64,000 nucleotides of DNA from Desulfosarcina alkanivorans (GTDB lineage Bacteria > Desulfobacterota > Desulfobacteria > Desulfobacterales > Desulfosarcinaceae): NCBI RefSeq assembly GCF_009688945.1, contig NZ_AP021874.1:4836001-4900000 (forward strand). Direction: 5' to 3'. Numbering within the stretch: position 1 is the first letter of the stretch; every line of letters begins with the position of its first letter. The position numbers and the translations under genes were made by a program. Positions 24,425-33,129 of this stretch are shown piece by piece. The notes under the pieces are model-generated. The model was not told the DNA's origin. It did no database searches and saw nothing but the letters and a program-made list of their open reading frames with translations.

Positions 24425-24636
24425 GTCAACCTTGATTCCCGGATGAGGACCAGACGGTTTTCGATGCCGGGGCCGGCCTTATGGGATGGTGCGTCTATGC
24501 GGAGTGGGGAGAGCATCACCCGCACCGTAGTCGACATGCATTAATCAGTCAAGTTGATAAGTTAAGGCCCCTTGCCGTCTTCCCGGCTGCCATCTGCCGG
24601 CACCCCAGCCTGAAACAGCGGGACCCCGGGGTTGAC

Positions 24637-24657
24637 AAATAGGATTGATTCCTATTT
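24637..24657 (+). promoter_or_regulatory. PerR/Fur-type operator overlapping a TTGACA -35
   Basis: AAATAGGA-N5-TCCTATTT is a perfect 8+8 inverted repeat ten bases before the ATG of the Fur-family gene. TTGACA (24632-24637) abuts it, so a repressor bound here would block the promoter. The likely repressor is the product of the next gene. Confidence 0.8.
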
Positions 24658-24666
24658 AAGAGACAT

Positions 24667-25146
24667 ATGCAAAACACACGGACGGACCTGCGTGTGCGGC
24701 GTTTTTTAGAGACCTGCCGCCGCCATCAGTTGAAAATTACCCCCCAGCGTGTCGCCATATTCCGAATGCTCATTCAGTCGAAGCAGCACCCCTCGGCGGA
24801 GGTGTTGTTCAGGTCGGTTAAAAAAGAATTCCCGAATATTTCATTCGATACGGTCAACCGGACTTTGCTGACCTTCGCCGATATCGGGGTGGTGGCGGTG
24901 GTGGAGGTGTTCGGCGGCCCCAGGCGCTTCGACCCCGACATCACGGCCCACCACCACCTGCACTGCATGGCCTGTGGCAGGATCATCGATTTCGAGTACG
25001 CCGGCTTCGCCCGCCTCGACGTGCCGGAATCGATCACCGGAGGCTTCACGGTGACCAGCAAACGGGTGGTCCTCAAAGGCCTTTGTGACCGCTGTAACCT
25101 AAAGCGTAATGAACCCATAAACCAGCCAACAAGGAGAAAAAAATGA
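24667..25146 (+). CDS. Fur-family regulator, PerR-like
   Basis: 159 residues: a winged-helix domain (ITPQRVAIFRMLIQSKQHPS; ISFDTVNRTLLTFADIGVV), then the dimer domain with His-rich metal ligands (RFDPDITAHHHLHCMAC) and two CxxC pairs (CMAC, CDRC) for structural zinc. Gene order with rubrerythrin, and a peroxide-type operator upstream, suggest a PerR rather than an iron-uptake Fur. It would repress its own operon and release it on peroxide or loss of iron. ATG 24667 follows AAGAGA. Its stop overlaps the rubrerythrin start (ATGA). Confidence 0.9.
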   Translation: MQNTRTDLRVRRFLETCRRHQLKITPQRVAIFRMLIQSKQHPSAEVLFRSVKKEFPNISFDTVNRTLLTFADIGVVAVVEVFGGPRRFDPDITAHHHLHCMACGRIIDFEYAGFARLDVPESITGGFTVTSKRVVLKGLCDRCNLKRNEPINQPTRRKK

Positions 25147-25664
25147 GCAAGACCACCGAGAATCTGAAAGCCGCCTTCGCCGGTGAATCCCAGGCCCGCA
25201 ACAAGTACACCTTTTTTGCCAAGGTGGCCCGGAAAGAAGGCTACCATTACATTGCCAAGATTTTTGAAGAGACGGCCTTTAACGAAATGCAGCATGCCAA
25301 GGACCACCTGAAACTGCTGGGCGGGATCGGCGACACCCTGGCCAACCTGAAGGAGGCCATGGGCGGCGAAGACTACGAGGTGGAAAGCATGTACCCGCAA
25401 TTCGCCAGGGAGGCGGAAGAAGAAGGGCAGACCCGGGCCAAAATCGCATTCGAACAGGTGGCCAAGATCGAGGCCCACCATCGTGCACGGTACGAACGGA
25501 TCATCAAGATGGTTGAAGCCGGGACCGTGTACAAGCGCGAGCAGCCGATCAAATGGAAGTGCGGCGTATGCGGCTATATTGTCGAAGGCACTGAACCGCC
25601 TCCCGTCTGCCCGTCCTGCAAGCATCCCAGGGAACATTACGAACCGGCCAACATGGACATCTAA
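25143..25664 (+). CDS. Rubrerythrin
   Basis: 173 residues: a ferritin-like diiron domain with the Glu/His ligands (FAGESQARNKYTFFAKVA; FEETAFNEMQHAKDH; AREAEEEGQTRAKIAFEQVA; KIEAHHRARYE) and a C-terminal rubredoxin centre (CGVCGYIVEG and CPSCKHP). It reduces hydrogen peroxide in anaerobes using rubredoxin or NADH reductases as donors. It is translationally coupled to the PerR-like gene and followed by a terminator, so the two form a two-gene operon. Confidence 0.95.
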   Translation: MSKTTENLKAAFAGESQARNKYTFFAKVARKEGYHYIAKIFEETAFNEMQHAKDHLKLLGGIGDTLANLKEAMGGEDYEVESMYPQFAREAEEEGQTRAKIAFEQVAKIEAHHRARYERIIKMVEAGTVYKREQPIKWKCGVCGYIVEGTEPPPVCPSCKHPREHYEPANMDI

Positions 25665-25683
25665 ACCGGTGTCGACCTTTTAG

Positions 25684-25733
25684 GCAGGGCATGGCCGGAT
25701 CGCCGCGGCCTGCCCTGCGCCGGTTGCATTTTT
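25684..25733 (+). terminator. Terminator after rubrerythrin
   Basis: GCAGGGC and GCCCTGC pair about 20 bases after the rubrerythrin stop, with ATTTTT about ten bases beyond the stem. Confidence 0.5.
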
Positions 25734-25939
25734 CAGGACAATCGTGACCCACCGGCGTCGTCGGCACACGGTTGCCCGTCGGCGCCCGGTATTACCGTGT
25801 GCGCTGCAACGGAAGAAACTGCCGCCCGAACCAACCCCATTCAGAACGGTCCTTTCCCGGGCGTTAGCCTGCTTGCCTTGGTCTGCAACCTCATTTATGA
25901 TGACCGAAGATGGAAACACGCGTCGCAAGGAGGGCGGTC

Positions 25940-26134
25940 ATGGCATACTATTTTGGAACGATTCTTTCCTTTGTCATATGGATCGGCGGCTGGACGATGC
26001 TGGGCCGGTGGGGCAGGCGCAAGGGCAGCCATAACATGGAGACGCTGGCATGGTTGATGGGCGGCATCTCCGCATTGATGGGCATCTTTGCCCTCCTCAA
26101 CATGGAGCTTCGTTATCTGGAATACCTTAAATGA
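25940..26134 (+). CDS. Small two-helix membrane protein
   Basis: 64 residues starting MAYYFGTILSFVIWIGGWTM, with a first membrane helix (3-20) and a second around 40-57 (MGGISALMGIFALLN). A basic loop (RWGRRKGSH) between them is likely cytoplasmic. ATG 25940 follows AAGGAGGG. Function is not recognisable; it ends 36 bases before the stop of the convergent OB-fold lipoprotein gene. Confidence 0.7.
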   Translation: MAYYFGTILSFVIWIGGWTMLGRWGRRKGSHNMETLAWLMGGISALMGIFALLNMELRYLEYLK

Positions 26135-26170
26135 CGGTTTCGTGAAAAAGACCCATTCGGGGTGTCCCGG

Positions 26171-26599
26171 TTATTCCGCGGGGACTACCGTCATGATCTC
26201 GATGACCTGACCGCCGTCCACCTCGGCAACCGCGCCGGTGACTTTGACCGTTTGGCCGATCATATCCGACAGGTCCCGACCGGTCACCACATAGGCCTGC
26301 GTGTCGGTGACGACCGCCAGGCCTTTTTGGGTCTGCATCAAGGTGCCGTCGATTTCGGCGGTTTCCGTCGAAGACGACGCCGCTTCCTGAGACAGCCCCT
26401 GCGTTTCCGATTTTTCGACCTGGGCTGCCGGGGCCGGCCGGTCTCCCGAATCGCCGGGTTTCGCCATGGCCACGGGGGTTGGGTTCTGGCCCGCATCGGT
26501 CTGATCGGCCTGTCCGATGGTGGCGGGTTGCTTCTCTGTGCAGGCCATGACGAGCAGGCATGCGAGGCCCAGAGCCGTCAACATCTTAAAAATTTTCAT
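26171..26599 (-). CDS. OB-fold lipoprotein
   Basis: 142 residues. Signal peptide with lipobox LLVMAC (MKIFKMLTALGLACLLVMAC), a low-complexity linker rich in Ala, Gln, Thr and Pro, and a C-terminal ~60-residue OB-like domain (GLAVVTDTQAYVVTGRDLSD; GQTVKVTGAVAEVDGGQVIE). That domain is similar to the exported protein at 50820-51104 (VGKKVTVTGTVAEKEDAKVI). ATG 26599 has AAGGAGG. Probably outer or inner membrane anchored; ligand unknown. Confidence 0.75.
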   Translation of the reverse strand: MKIFKMLTALGLACLLVMACTEKQPATIGQADQTDAGQNPTPVAMAKPGDSGDRPAPAAQVEKSETQGLSQEAASSSTETAEIDGTLMQTQKGLAVVTDTQAYVVTGRDLSDMIGQTVKVTGAVAEVDGGQVIEIMTVVPAE

Positions 26600-26901
26600 T
26601 GTTTCCTCCTTTTTTGGCAGAGATGGTGAACCCCTCCTGAGAATAAGAACCGGGGGCAGGGCATGGGAGGCCGCCATGGACCCCTGGCCTGTTATTGAAG
26701 GGGTTCCGGTTTATGCCGCGACGCCCAGGGCCTTTCGAGAACAGGACGCTGAATGATGGGAGGACCTGCCAAGAGCCGGGCAACAGGATGTGCCGATAGG
26801 GCCGGATTGGGTGCTGCTATGGTAAAAGCAATTTCGGTACCATTTTTTTAACCATTGAAACCATTATCAATATAACGGACCGGCCCCCAGTCCGGTATCG
26901 C

Positions 26902-27040
26902 CCGGTTACCAAAATTGCGCACGGGTTGGAAATAGAACCGGTAACAATTTTCGCCGGCCTTTGGTGCCGTGCGGCCTCGAAAATGGGGAGCCCCGGGTGC
27001 GTCAGTGCCGCCAGGGCCGGGGTGACGCCGCCTATTACCG
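26902..27040 (+). ncRNA. Candidate structured RNA with alternative 5' pairings
   Basis: GGTAA (near 26940) can pair with TTACC (near 27034) to close a domain that contains GCGTCA/TGACGC and GGGG-A-GCCCC helices. The same GGTAAC can instead pair with GTTACC just upstream, and AAAATTG (26911-26917) can pair with CAATTTT, so two folds exclude each other. A good intrinsic terminator follows 26 bases later. This is what a small RNA or a switch would look like, but no known family is recognised and the match may be chance. Confidence 0.3.
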
Positions 27041-27065
27041 CGAGGCTTTTTCAGTAAAGATGCCG

Positions 27066-27107
27066 AAGCGCCCGGACCGCACCGGGTCAGGACGGCCGGG
27101 CGCTTTT
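27066..27107 (+). terminator. Intrinsic terminator with no gene in front
   Basis: AAGCGCCCGG and CCGGGCGCTT form a 10-pair stem followed by TT then CCC on plus. No coding gene precedes it on this strand within 900 bases, which supports a non-coding transcript. Confidence 0.6.
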
Positions 27108-27319
27108 CCCGCTGCAATGGCGCACTTTTTCTCTTGGGCCACGGGCAGCGCGCGCCAGATACCCGCCGTGGTCCAGTTGGCGTTCACACGATCACCGTAC
27201 GGGTGGCGGTTTCCTCATCATCGTCCACGTCAGTCACCCATATTTTTTGAGCGCCATCCAGCCGGTCTGGAGCGAGACGGTCCCCCCCTCCCCTGCCATG
27301 GGCGCTTCAGATTCTTCTT

Positions 27320-27415
27320 TTATTGACAGGCCTTGAGGCCTATCATTATCAGGCTGAAGGCCACGGCGATTGTCATCAGAATAATTTTTTGTTTAAAGTC
27401 GTAGGCTGTTTTCAT
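27320..27415 (-). CDS. 31-residue single-helix membrane peptide
   Basis: Starts MKTAYDFKQKI and continues as a hydrophobic helix (ILMTIAVAFSLIMIGLKACQ). ATG 27415 has GGGAG upstream; an ATG two codons earlier is too close to it. A basic N-terminus and one helix suggest an inner-membrane micropeptide. No family is recognised. Confidence 0.5.
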   Translation of the reverse strand: MKTAYDFKQKIILMTIAVAFSLIMIGLKACQ

Positions 27416-27967
27416 CTCCATCTCCCTGCATGGGTCCACTGGATTCTTACTTGTGGTGCGCCTGACACTGCTGGCTACCGATTCACAATTAAAGCAAGCC
27501 GCCTGCCAATCTCCTTAAATCAGGGTTGATTGGCATATCCTGCAGCAATTACAGGCCTGCACCGGCGTCCCATTGCCGCCGCCCCCGCCATGATGGTCGT
27601 GACGTGCGGCAAACCGGCAAAAGGGTGCGCGATATCACGCCAACGCACCTGCCACGAAAGCCATTGCCCGCGAAGTAAACAAACGGTATCGTCGGCGGTG
27701 TTTCCGGTGGAGAAGGTGTTTCCCCTTGATGACGTCATCATTTTCAGGATATGACATGGCCCATGGTCGGTTTTGAGCCATCACTTTTTCAACACCCATC
27801 CGGACTTCCGGTTGAGCCCTTATCGTTTCCGTCTCGGGATTCACGGCTCACCGTTCAACGGTTCACGGTTTCATCATTAAGGTGAACGTGATTTTTCAGG
27901 GGCCATGCGCACTTTCAGCGTTCAGGCACCCATAAGAACCGGATGGCTATCCAATGGAGGGCATCCG
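27416..27967. other. Intergenic region with a repeated 16-base palindrome-like sequence
   Basis: About 550 bases before the secreted protein gene at 27968. It holds the element at 27625-27640 and no convincing gene. Confidence 0.45.
27625..27640 (+). repeat. Second copy of GTGCGCGATATCACGC
   Basis: This 16-base sequence is identical to 15789-15804. The preceding bases are also alike (GCGGCAAACCGGCAAAA here, GCGGTAAATCCGCAAAG there), so the shared unit is about 35 bases. Here GGTGCG and CGCACC can pair around it. Confidence 0.5.
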
Positions 27968-28666
27968 ATGAAACGACAACAACCGATTATAACGGCAGTG
28001 TACGCAGCGATCATCCTGTCGCTGGCAGTCCCTTCCGGTGCCGTGGAAAAATTCCCCTATCCGACAGTGGAATTCTCAGCCGACCTGACAATGACCATTC
28101 AGCAGGCGGGCGGGGACCAGCCCCATGTTCTCCGGGGCAAGATATACTCCATCCGAGGAAAGGAGCGGCGGGATATTGCCAGTTTCGGCCGCAGGACGGC
28201 CATCATCAATGACCGTGAAAACGATCGGATGTGGACCCTGATGCCCGATCAAAAGATGTACATGCGCAATCCGGATTCGGGGGCCGGGAAGGACCCGGAG
28301 CGCATGATCCGGGATGGGGAGCTCAAAATGACAGAAATGGGCACAGAGACGGTCAACGGCCGGAAAGCCACCAAATATAAACTCGAGTCCACCGGCAACG
28401 GCAGCGATGCGTTTTCCGGGTATGCCTGGTTAAACGAACAGAACATTCCCCTGCGTTTCGAAGGAACGGCCAGTGGAAGCGGCATGCGTCAGGATATCAA
28501 GATCGAGTACACCAATATTGTTGTTGCCCGGCAGGATCCGCAGTTGTTTGTCGTGCCGTCCGATTACCGCCCGATGAACGCCGGCATGGGGGCTTCCGGC
28601 CAGAGCGTGACCCCTGAAAAGATCAAGGAGCTGATGAAAAAGCTCAAGCAGCAAGAAGCCCAGTAG
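27968..28666 (+). CDS. Secreted LolA-like/DUF4412-type protein
   Basis: 232 residues. A signal peptide (ITAVYAAIILSLAVPSGAVE) is followed by beta-rich sequence (ADLTMTIQQAGG; GKIYSIRGKERRDIASFGRR; RMWTLMPDQKMYMRNP; KATKYKLESTGNGSDAFSGY), as in LolA-fold or DUF4412 periplasmic proteins that bind lipid-like ligands. The end is a charged helix (KIKELMKKLKQQEAQ). ATG 27968 follows GGAGGG. The ligand is unknown. Confidence 0.7.
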   Translation: MKRQQPIITAVYAAIILSLAVPSGAVEKFPYPTVEFSADLTMTIQQAGGDQPHVLRGKIYSIRGKERRDIASFGRRTAIINDRENDRMWTLMPDQKMYMRNPDSGAGKDPERMIRDGELKMTEMGTETVNGRKATKYKLESTGNGSDAFSGYAWLNEQNIPLRFEGTASGSGMRQDIKIEYTNIVVARQDPQLFVVPSDYRPMNAGMGASGQSVTPEKIKELMKKLKQQEAQ

Positions 28667-28705
28667 CCCCCCTTGGGATGGGTGGAAAATACGGTCCGTC
28701 GTTCA

Positions 28706-28737
28706 GGCGCCGGCCTGATTTTCATTGGGCCGGCGCC
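28706..28737. terminator. Perfect 10-bp hairpin between convergent genes
   Basis: GGCGCCGGCC and GGCCGGCGCC pair around a 12-base loop, 40 bases after the plus-strand gene and 40 bases before the end of the minus-strand one. It lacks a clear T run. Confidence 0.5.
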
Positions 28738-28776
28738 GAGAACCCGCATCGCCGCTCTGCGCGAATCCCCTGGCCG

Positions 28777-30249
28777 CTATGGCCTGACCTCCTCGATGGC
28801 CGCTTCGCGTTTCTCGACCCGCTCGAGGGCATTGTGGTAAATAACGTAGTATTTGTTGATGTTGCTGACGTAGCGAACCGTCTCCTGCCCGACGATTTTC
28901 AGCATGGCGATTTCCACATTGCGAAACCAGCGGTTGGGGTCCAGCTGCATCTCCCGGGTCATTTTACGGGCCCGGCGGATCCTGACCGGGCCGGCATTGT
29001 AGGCGGCCAGGCTGAAGCGAACCCGGTCCCGCGGGCGGATGGCGGCATCGTCAAAGTAGTGGCTGCGCAGGAAACCCAGGTATTTGACCGAGGCGTGGAC
29101 GTTGTTTTCCGCCGAGCTGACGTCGGGGATGCCGATCTTGGGGTCGGCAGCGGTTTGGGGGCGGATCTGCATGATGCCCACCGCGCCCCGCGGGCTCACC
29201 TTGCGCTGGTCAAATCCGGATTCCTGGTAGGCCATGGCGCCGATCAGCCGCCAGTCGAATCCATAGCGTTCGGCGAACTTCTTGAACAGCGGCGCGTATG
29301 CGGCCAGGCGCTTGCCCGCGCTTCCCTCCAGGGGATTTTGGATCCAGGTCGTGTTCTCGTAGTAGCGGGTGAAATAGATGTTGCCCAGGCGGGTGCCTTT
29401 GCCGTGGCTCTTGACGAACCCGTCCAGGCTCGCCTTGAGTGCCGGGCTGGATTTGCGTATGGCCCAGGCGATATGGGCGCCCAGGCGAACGGTCACCGCT
29501 TGGTGCACCCGGATGTCGGGCAGGATTTTGGCCCACGCGCCGGCAATGTGGCTGTCACATACCGTGCGGGCGATGGCCCCGGAATTGACCAGTTCAAGGA
29601 TGTCTTCGGTTTCCAGGTTTTCATCTGCACGGACGATTTCCACCGGCTGCTTTCCTTGTGCCAGCAGGCTTCGGTTAAGGGCCAGCAGGCTCTCATGATA
29701 GCTGCTGCTCGGGCGAACGAAGACGCTGGCGCCGGCGAGGTCGGCAACATCCCGGATGCCGGCAACCGACTTGTGGGTGACCAGCACCTCATCGATGCCG
29801 GTCAAATAGGGATTGCTGAAATCGACCTGTTTCTGGCGTCCCGGGGTCACCGTCAGGCCCGCAGCGGCGATGTCGCCGTAACCGGCGACCAGGTCGGGAA
29901 TCAGTCGGTCCCGGGAAACGGGTATGAACTCGAAGACGATCCGGATCTCTTTGCGGGTGATGCCCCTGTTCAGGGTTTTCTGGTACTCCTTGAGCAGGGC
30001 ATATTCGAAACCCCGGGGTTTTCCACGGGCCAAAAAGAAATTGGTGCGGTTATAGCAGGTCAGCACGCGGATGTATTTCCGCTCCAGCAGGGCCTCCAGG
30101 TCGCCGGTGTAACTTTCGGCCAGGTGGGCATCGAGGGGATGGCTTTCGCCGGCCCCCCACGCCCGGTCCGGAGTGAAGGCGTCCGGCCACAGCAGCAGCG
30201 CGATTGCGGCGGCAAGGATTCGGGTCATGGGCGGTCGTCTCCGTTTCAT
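28777..30249 (-). CDS. MltF-like membrane-bound lytic transglycosylase
   Basis: About 490 residues: signal peptide (MTRILAAAIALLLWP), a solute-binding-protein-3 domain (KYIRVLTCYNRTNFF; FSNPYLTGIDEVLVTHKSVA) and a C-terminal SLT domain with the catalytic Glu in AMAYQESGFDQRKVSPRGAV, then GIMQIRP and FSLAAYNAGP. The order SBP then SLT is that of MltF, which cleaves peptidoglycan and responds to muropeptides or amino acids. ATG 30249 is used; ATG 30228 (MTRIL) is equally good, with GGAG ten bases before. It lies 49 bases after cheR on the same strand. Confidence 0.9.
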   Translation of the reverse strand: MKRRRPPMTRILAAAIALLLWPDAFTPDRAWGAGESHPLDAHLAESYTGDLEALLERKYIRVLTCYNRTNFFLARGKPRGFEYALLKEYQKTLNRGITRKEIRIVFEFIPVSRDRLIPDLVAGYGDIAAAGLTVTPGRQKQVDFSNPYLTGIDEVLVTHKSVAGIRDVADLAGASVFVRPSSSYHESLLALNRSLLAQGKQPVEIVRADENLETEDILELVNSGAIARTVCDSHIAGAWAKILPDIRVHQAVTVRLGAHIAWAIRKSSPALKASLDGFVKSHGKGTRLGNIYFTRYYENTTWIQNPLEGSAGKRLAAYAPLFKKFAERYGFDWRLIGAMAYQESGFDQRKVSPRGAVGIMQIRPQTAADPKIGIPDVSSAENNVHASVKYLGFLRSHYFDDAAIRPRDRVRFSLAAYNAGPVRIRRARKMTREMQLDPNRWFRNVEIAMLKIVGQETVRYVSNINKYYVIYHNALERVEKREAAIEEVRP

Positions 30250-30298
30250 GGTTTCATCTGAAGGATTGGCCGGTGCATTCCGTCGGCCCGGGATCTTT

Positions 30299-31087
30299 TC
30301 ACAGTCGGTATATCCACGGGCACCCTTCGTCGCGGTCAAGGCGGCATGCGCTGACGGGCAGCCGTTCATGGGCACCGGTCACCAGACATCCGCCGGGGAC
30401 CAGCGCCGCCATGATCCGCGTCAAGGCGGCCTGAAGGCAGCGGCCCCGGTAGTAAGTCAGCAGATTGTTGCGCAGCAGGATCAGGTGAAAGGGATCGCCT
30501 TCGGGCGGCGGGTCCAGCAAATCATGCTGACGCCATCGGATGGGCGTCAGCCGGCCCGACCGGATCAAGCACTGCCGGCCGCCTTTTCGGGAATCAAAGT
30601 ACCGATCCCGCAACCCGTCCGGCACCCGTTTGAGGCTGCTCGGGTTGTAAACGCCCGCCCGGGCGCGGGCCAGGCAGGCGCCGCCGGCATCGGTGGCCAG
30701 CAGGTCCAGCCGGGCCGGACGGCCCAGTTCCTCCCACACCATGGCCAGACTGTAGGGCTCTTCACCGCAGGCACAGCCGGCCGACCAGATGCGGATGGGG
30801 GCCGGAAACCGGTCGATCAGGCCGGGCAGGACCCGTGATTCCAGAGCCTGCCACAGCTCTCGATCCCTGAAAAATCGGCTGATGGTCACCCGGAGGCCCT
30901 GCTCACAGACCGCCCGGGCGTCCGGCCGCTGCGCCAGTTCCCAAAGGTAGGCGTCGACGGTTGAACAGCCCAGGCCGGCCATGTGGCGGCGAATGCGTTT
31001 CTTGACCCCTTTGCGAACCTTGCGGTAGCCGGCCCAGGGTCGGTCCAGGTGATGGAGCAGCTGGCGGAATTCGGTGTCGCTGAGCAT
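30299..31087 (-). CDS. CheR-type MCP methyltransferase
   Basis: 262 residues. N-terminal CheR helical domain (DTEFRQLLHHLDRPWAGYRK) and SAM-binding domain with SAGCACGEEPYSLAM and LLATDAGGACLARARAGVYN. The usual CRNVLIY motif is LLRNNLLTYY. CheR methylates glutamates of chemoreceptors; no chemoreceptor, CheB or CheA gene is in the window, so it is an orphan. It may act on a distant cluster or another target. The start is ATG 31087; ribosome binding site is weak. It sits between the acyl-CoA synthetase and transglycosylase genes, same strand. Confidence 0.88.
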   Translation of the reverse strand: MLSDTEFRQLLHHLDRPWAGYRKVRKGVKKRIRRHMAGLGCSTVDAYLWELAQRPDARAVCEQGLRVTISRFFRDRELWQALESRVLPGLIDRFPAPIRIWSAGCACGEEPYSLAMVWEELGRPARLDLLATDAGGACLARARAGVYNPSSLKRVPDGLRDRYFDSRKGGRQCLIRSGRLTPIRWRQHDLLDPPPEGDPFHLILLRNNLLTYYRGRCLQAALTRIMAALVPGGCLVTGAHERLPVSACRLDRDEGCPWIYRL

Positions 31088-31152
31088 GGTCGGCACCGCT
31101 TGATGGTGTTGTCATCGATCGTCGATGCGGCTTTTCCCCGGGCGCCCGGTCA

Positions 31153-32808
31153 TCAGTCCGAATACAAACCGCTATAGGTGTCCCGCATGTCCCGCTTGAG
31201 GATCTTGCCGGTGGGGGTCTTGGGCAGGGCATCCACGAAGACCACCGACTTGGGCACCTTGAACCCCGCCAGTTCCTTTTTGCACAGGTCGATGATTTCC
31301 GCCTCGGTAATGGTTTCGCCCGCGCGGGGCACCACCACCGCCGTGACCGCCTCCACCCACTTGGGGTGCGGGGTGCCGATGACGGCCACCTCTTCCACGC
31401 GCTTGTCCAGATAGACCACCTCTTCCACCTCGCGGGTGGAGACATTTTCGCCGCCGGTTTTGATCATGTCTTTCTTGCGGTCGACCACCGAGATGTAGCG
31501 GTCGCCGTCCAATACGCCGATGTCGCCGGAATGGAACCAGCCGCCGGCCATGGCGGCTTCGGTCTTTTCCGGTTCCTTGAAATACATGATCATGGCGTGA
31601 GGGCCCTTGCCGCAGATTTCACCGGGGATGCCGGGCACATCGATGGGGCTGCCGTCCTCGTCCTCCAGCCGGGTTTCCATGTTCAGTCCTGCCATGCCCG
31701 CCGAGCCCAGTTTGTCAAGGGCGTCTTCAGCCTTGAGAATGGTGTGGTAGGGGGCCAGCTCGGTCTGACCGTAATAATTGTAGACCTTGCAGCCGGGCAG
31801 CCGCGCCATGAGTTCCCTGAGCACCTCCACGGGCATGATGGACGCCCCGTAGTAGCACTTGGTGAGGCATGAGAGGTCGTAGCGGTCAAAATCCGGGTGG
31901 CGCAGGATGCCGATCCAAACGGTGGGCGGGGCGAAAAACATGTTGGCCCGATAGCGGTCGATGGTCTTCAATATGGCGCCGATGTCCGGGGCCATGAGAA
32001 TATTGGTGCCGCCTGCCCAGAAAACGGGATTGAGGAACACGTCCCGCTGGGCGCAGTGATAGATGGGCAGGGCGTTGACATTGATGTCTCCGCTGCTGTA
32101 GCCGCCGTCGATGATGGCCCCCATGTACTGGGCCATGAGGGCCTGGTTGCTGATGATCACCCCCTTGGGCAGGGACTCGGTGCCGCTGGTGTAGGTCATC
32201 TGGCAGGGATCCTCAATGTGCAGGATCACCTCGGGCTCTGTCGCCGGGGCGGCTTCCATCCAGCTGTCGAAGGCCAGGAAGCGTTGATTTGCCGGCGGCT
32301 GGCCGGCCCCCTGATCGGACCAGATCAGGTTTTCGACCGTGGGCATCTCCTCCAGCACGTCTTCCACCAGCGGGAAAAGGGCGTCCTCGACGATGAAGAC
32401 CCGGCTCTCCGAATGGTTGATGCAATAGGTGATGTCCGGGCCGCGCAGCAGGTAGTTGATGGCCAGGTACACCGCGCCGATCTTGCAGCAGCCCAGCCAG
32501 ACCAGCACGTGGTGGAGGGTGTTGTGGGCCAGGATGGCCACCCGGTCGTACTTGCCGACCCCCAGGCCGTCAAGGGCATTGGCCGTCCGGTTGGCGGCCG
32601 CCTCCAGTTCAGCATAGGTGAGCGAATGGTCGCCGAAGATGAGGGCCGTTTTGTCCGGGTGGTGGTAGGCGGTGCGCCGGATCATGTCTGCGATGACCCA
32701 TCGGTTGACCCGGTTGTAGCGGTCCATGAGAAAATCGAGATTTTCCTTGTTCAGCTTGTTGAAACGGGCCTTTTGGGCTGCGGTCATGGCGGTGTCGCGT
32801 GGCGTCAT
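31153..32808 (-). CDS. Acyl-CoA synthetase (class I adenylate-forming)
   Basis: 551 residues: ATP-binding P-loop YTSGTESLPKGVI, adenylation motif YYGQTELAP, GDRYISVVDRKKDMI and the catalytic Lys in KTPTGKILKRDMR. This is a fatty- or aryl-CoA ligase of the FadD/Caia type. The substrate is not predictable from motifs. ATG 32808 has AGGAGG at nine bases. It lies 65 bases before cheR. Confidence 0.92.
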   Translation of the reverse strand: MTPRDTAMTAAQKARFNKLNKENLDFLMDRYNRVNRWVIADMIRRTAYHHPDKTALIFGDHSLTYAELEAAANRTANALDGLGVGKYDRVAILAHNTLHHVLVWLGCCKIGAVYLAINYLLRGPDITYCINHSESRVFIVEDALFPLVEDVLEEMPTVENLIWSDQGAGQPPANQRFLAFDSWMEAAPATEPEVILHIEDPCQMTYTSGTESLPKGVIISNQALMAQYMGAIIDGGYSSGDINVNALPIYHCAQRDVFLNPVFWAGGTNILMAPDIGAILKTIDRYRANMFFAPPTVWIGILRHPDFDRYDLSCLTKCYYGASIMPVEVLRELMARLPGCKVYNYYGQTELAPYHTILKAEDALDKLGSAGMAGLNMETRLEDEDGSPIDVPGIPGEICGKGPHAMIMYFKEPEKTEAAMAGGWFHSGDIGVLDGDRYISVVDRKKDMIKTGGENVSTREVEEVVYLDKRVEEVAVIGTPHPKWVEAVTAVVVPRAGETITEAEIIDLCKKELAGFKVPKSVVFVDALPKTPTGKILKRDMRDTYSGLYSD

Positions 32809-33129
32809 TCCAAATCCTCCTAGTTGATGGTTATCCGGGCAGACGGTCAAATCGTCATTTCCCGCCGGTGGGCGCGGGATGGCAACGCATGATCCGGCCT
32901 TCTACCGGAAAGCGAACCCGCAGGCGCGGACAGAAACGATGCGGGTGGTGATGGATACGGACCGGAACTGAGAACAATTTGAACGGAAACGAAAAAATGC
33001 CCATAAAACGCCCCCGATGTCAATCCCGAAAGAGGACCGGGGCGGGAGAGGCCGTGGTTGATTGGCGGCGTGATTTGTGGTTTGATGGATGCCGCTGATG
33101 TCAACTGACGCCAACCGAGGGGCCCCGTA

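Larger units (their letters stand above)
26600..27319. other. Gene-poor region with possible RNA structure
   Basis: About 720 bases. Open frames here lack ribosome binding sites and look random. The plus strand holds a possible closed RNA fold (26902-27040) followed by a strong terminator (27066-27107), and a 15-base sequence AAAATTGCGCACGGG (26911-26925) that recurs at 51351-51365. Confidence 0.45.

Noticed and set aside
26961..27326. Open frame of 121 codons on plus
   Set aside because: Starts without a ribosome binding site, overlaps a terminator and has no recognisable domain.
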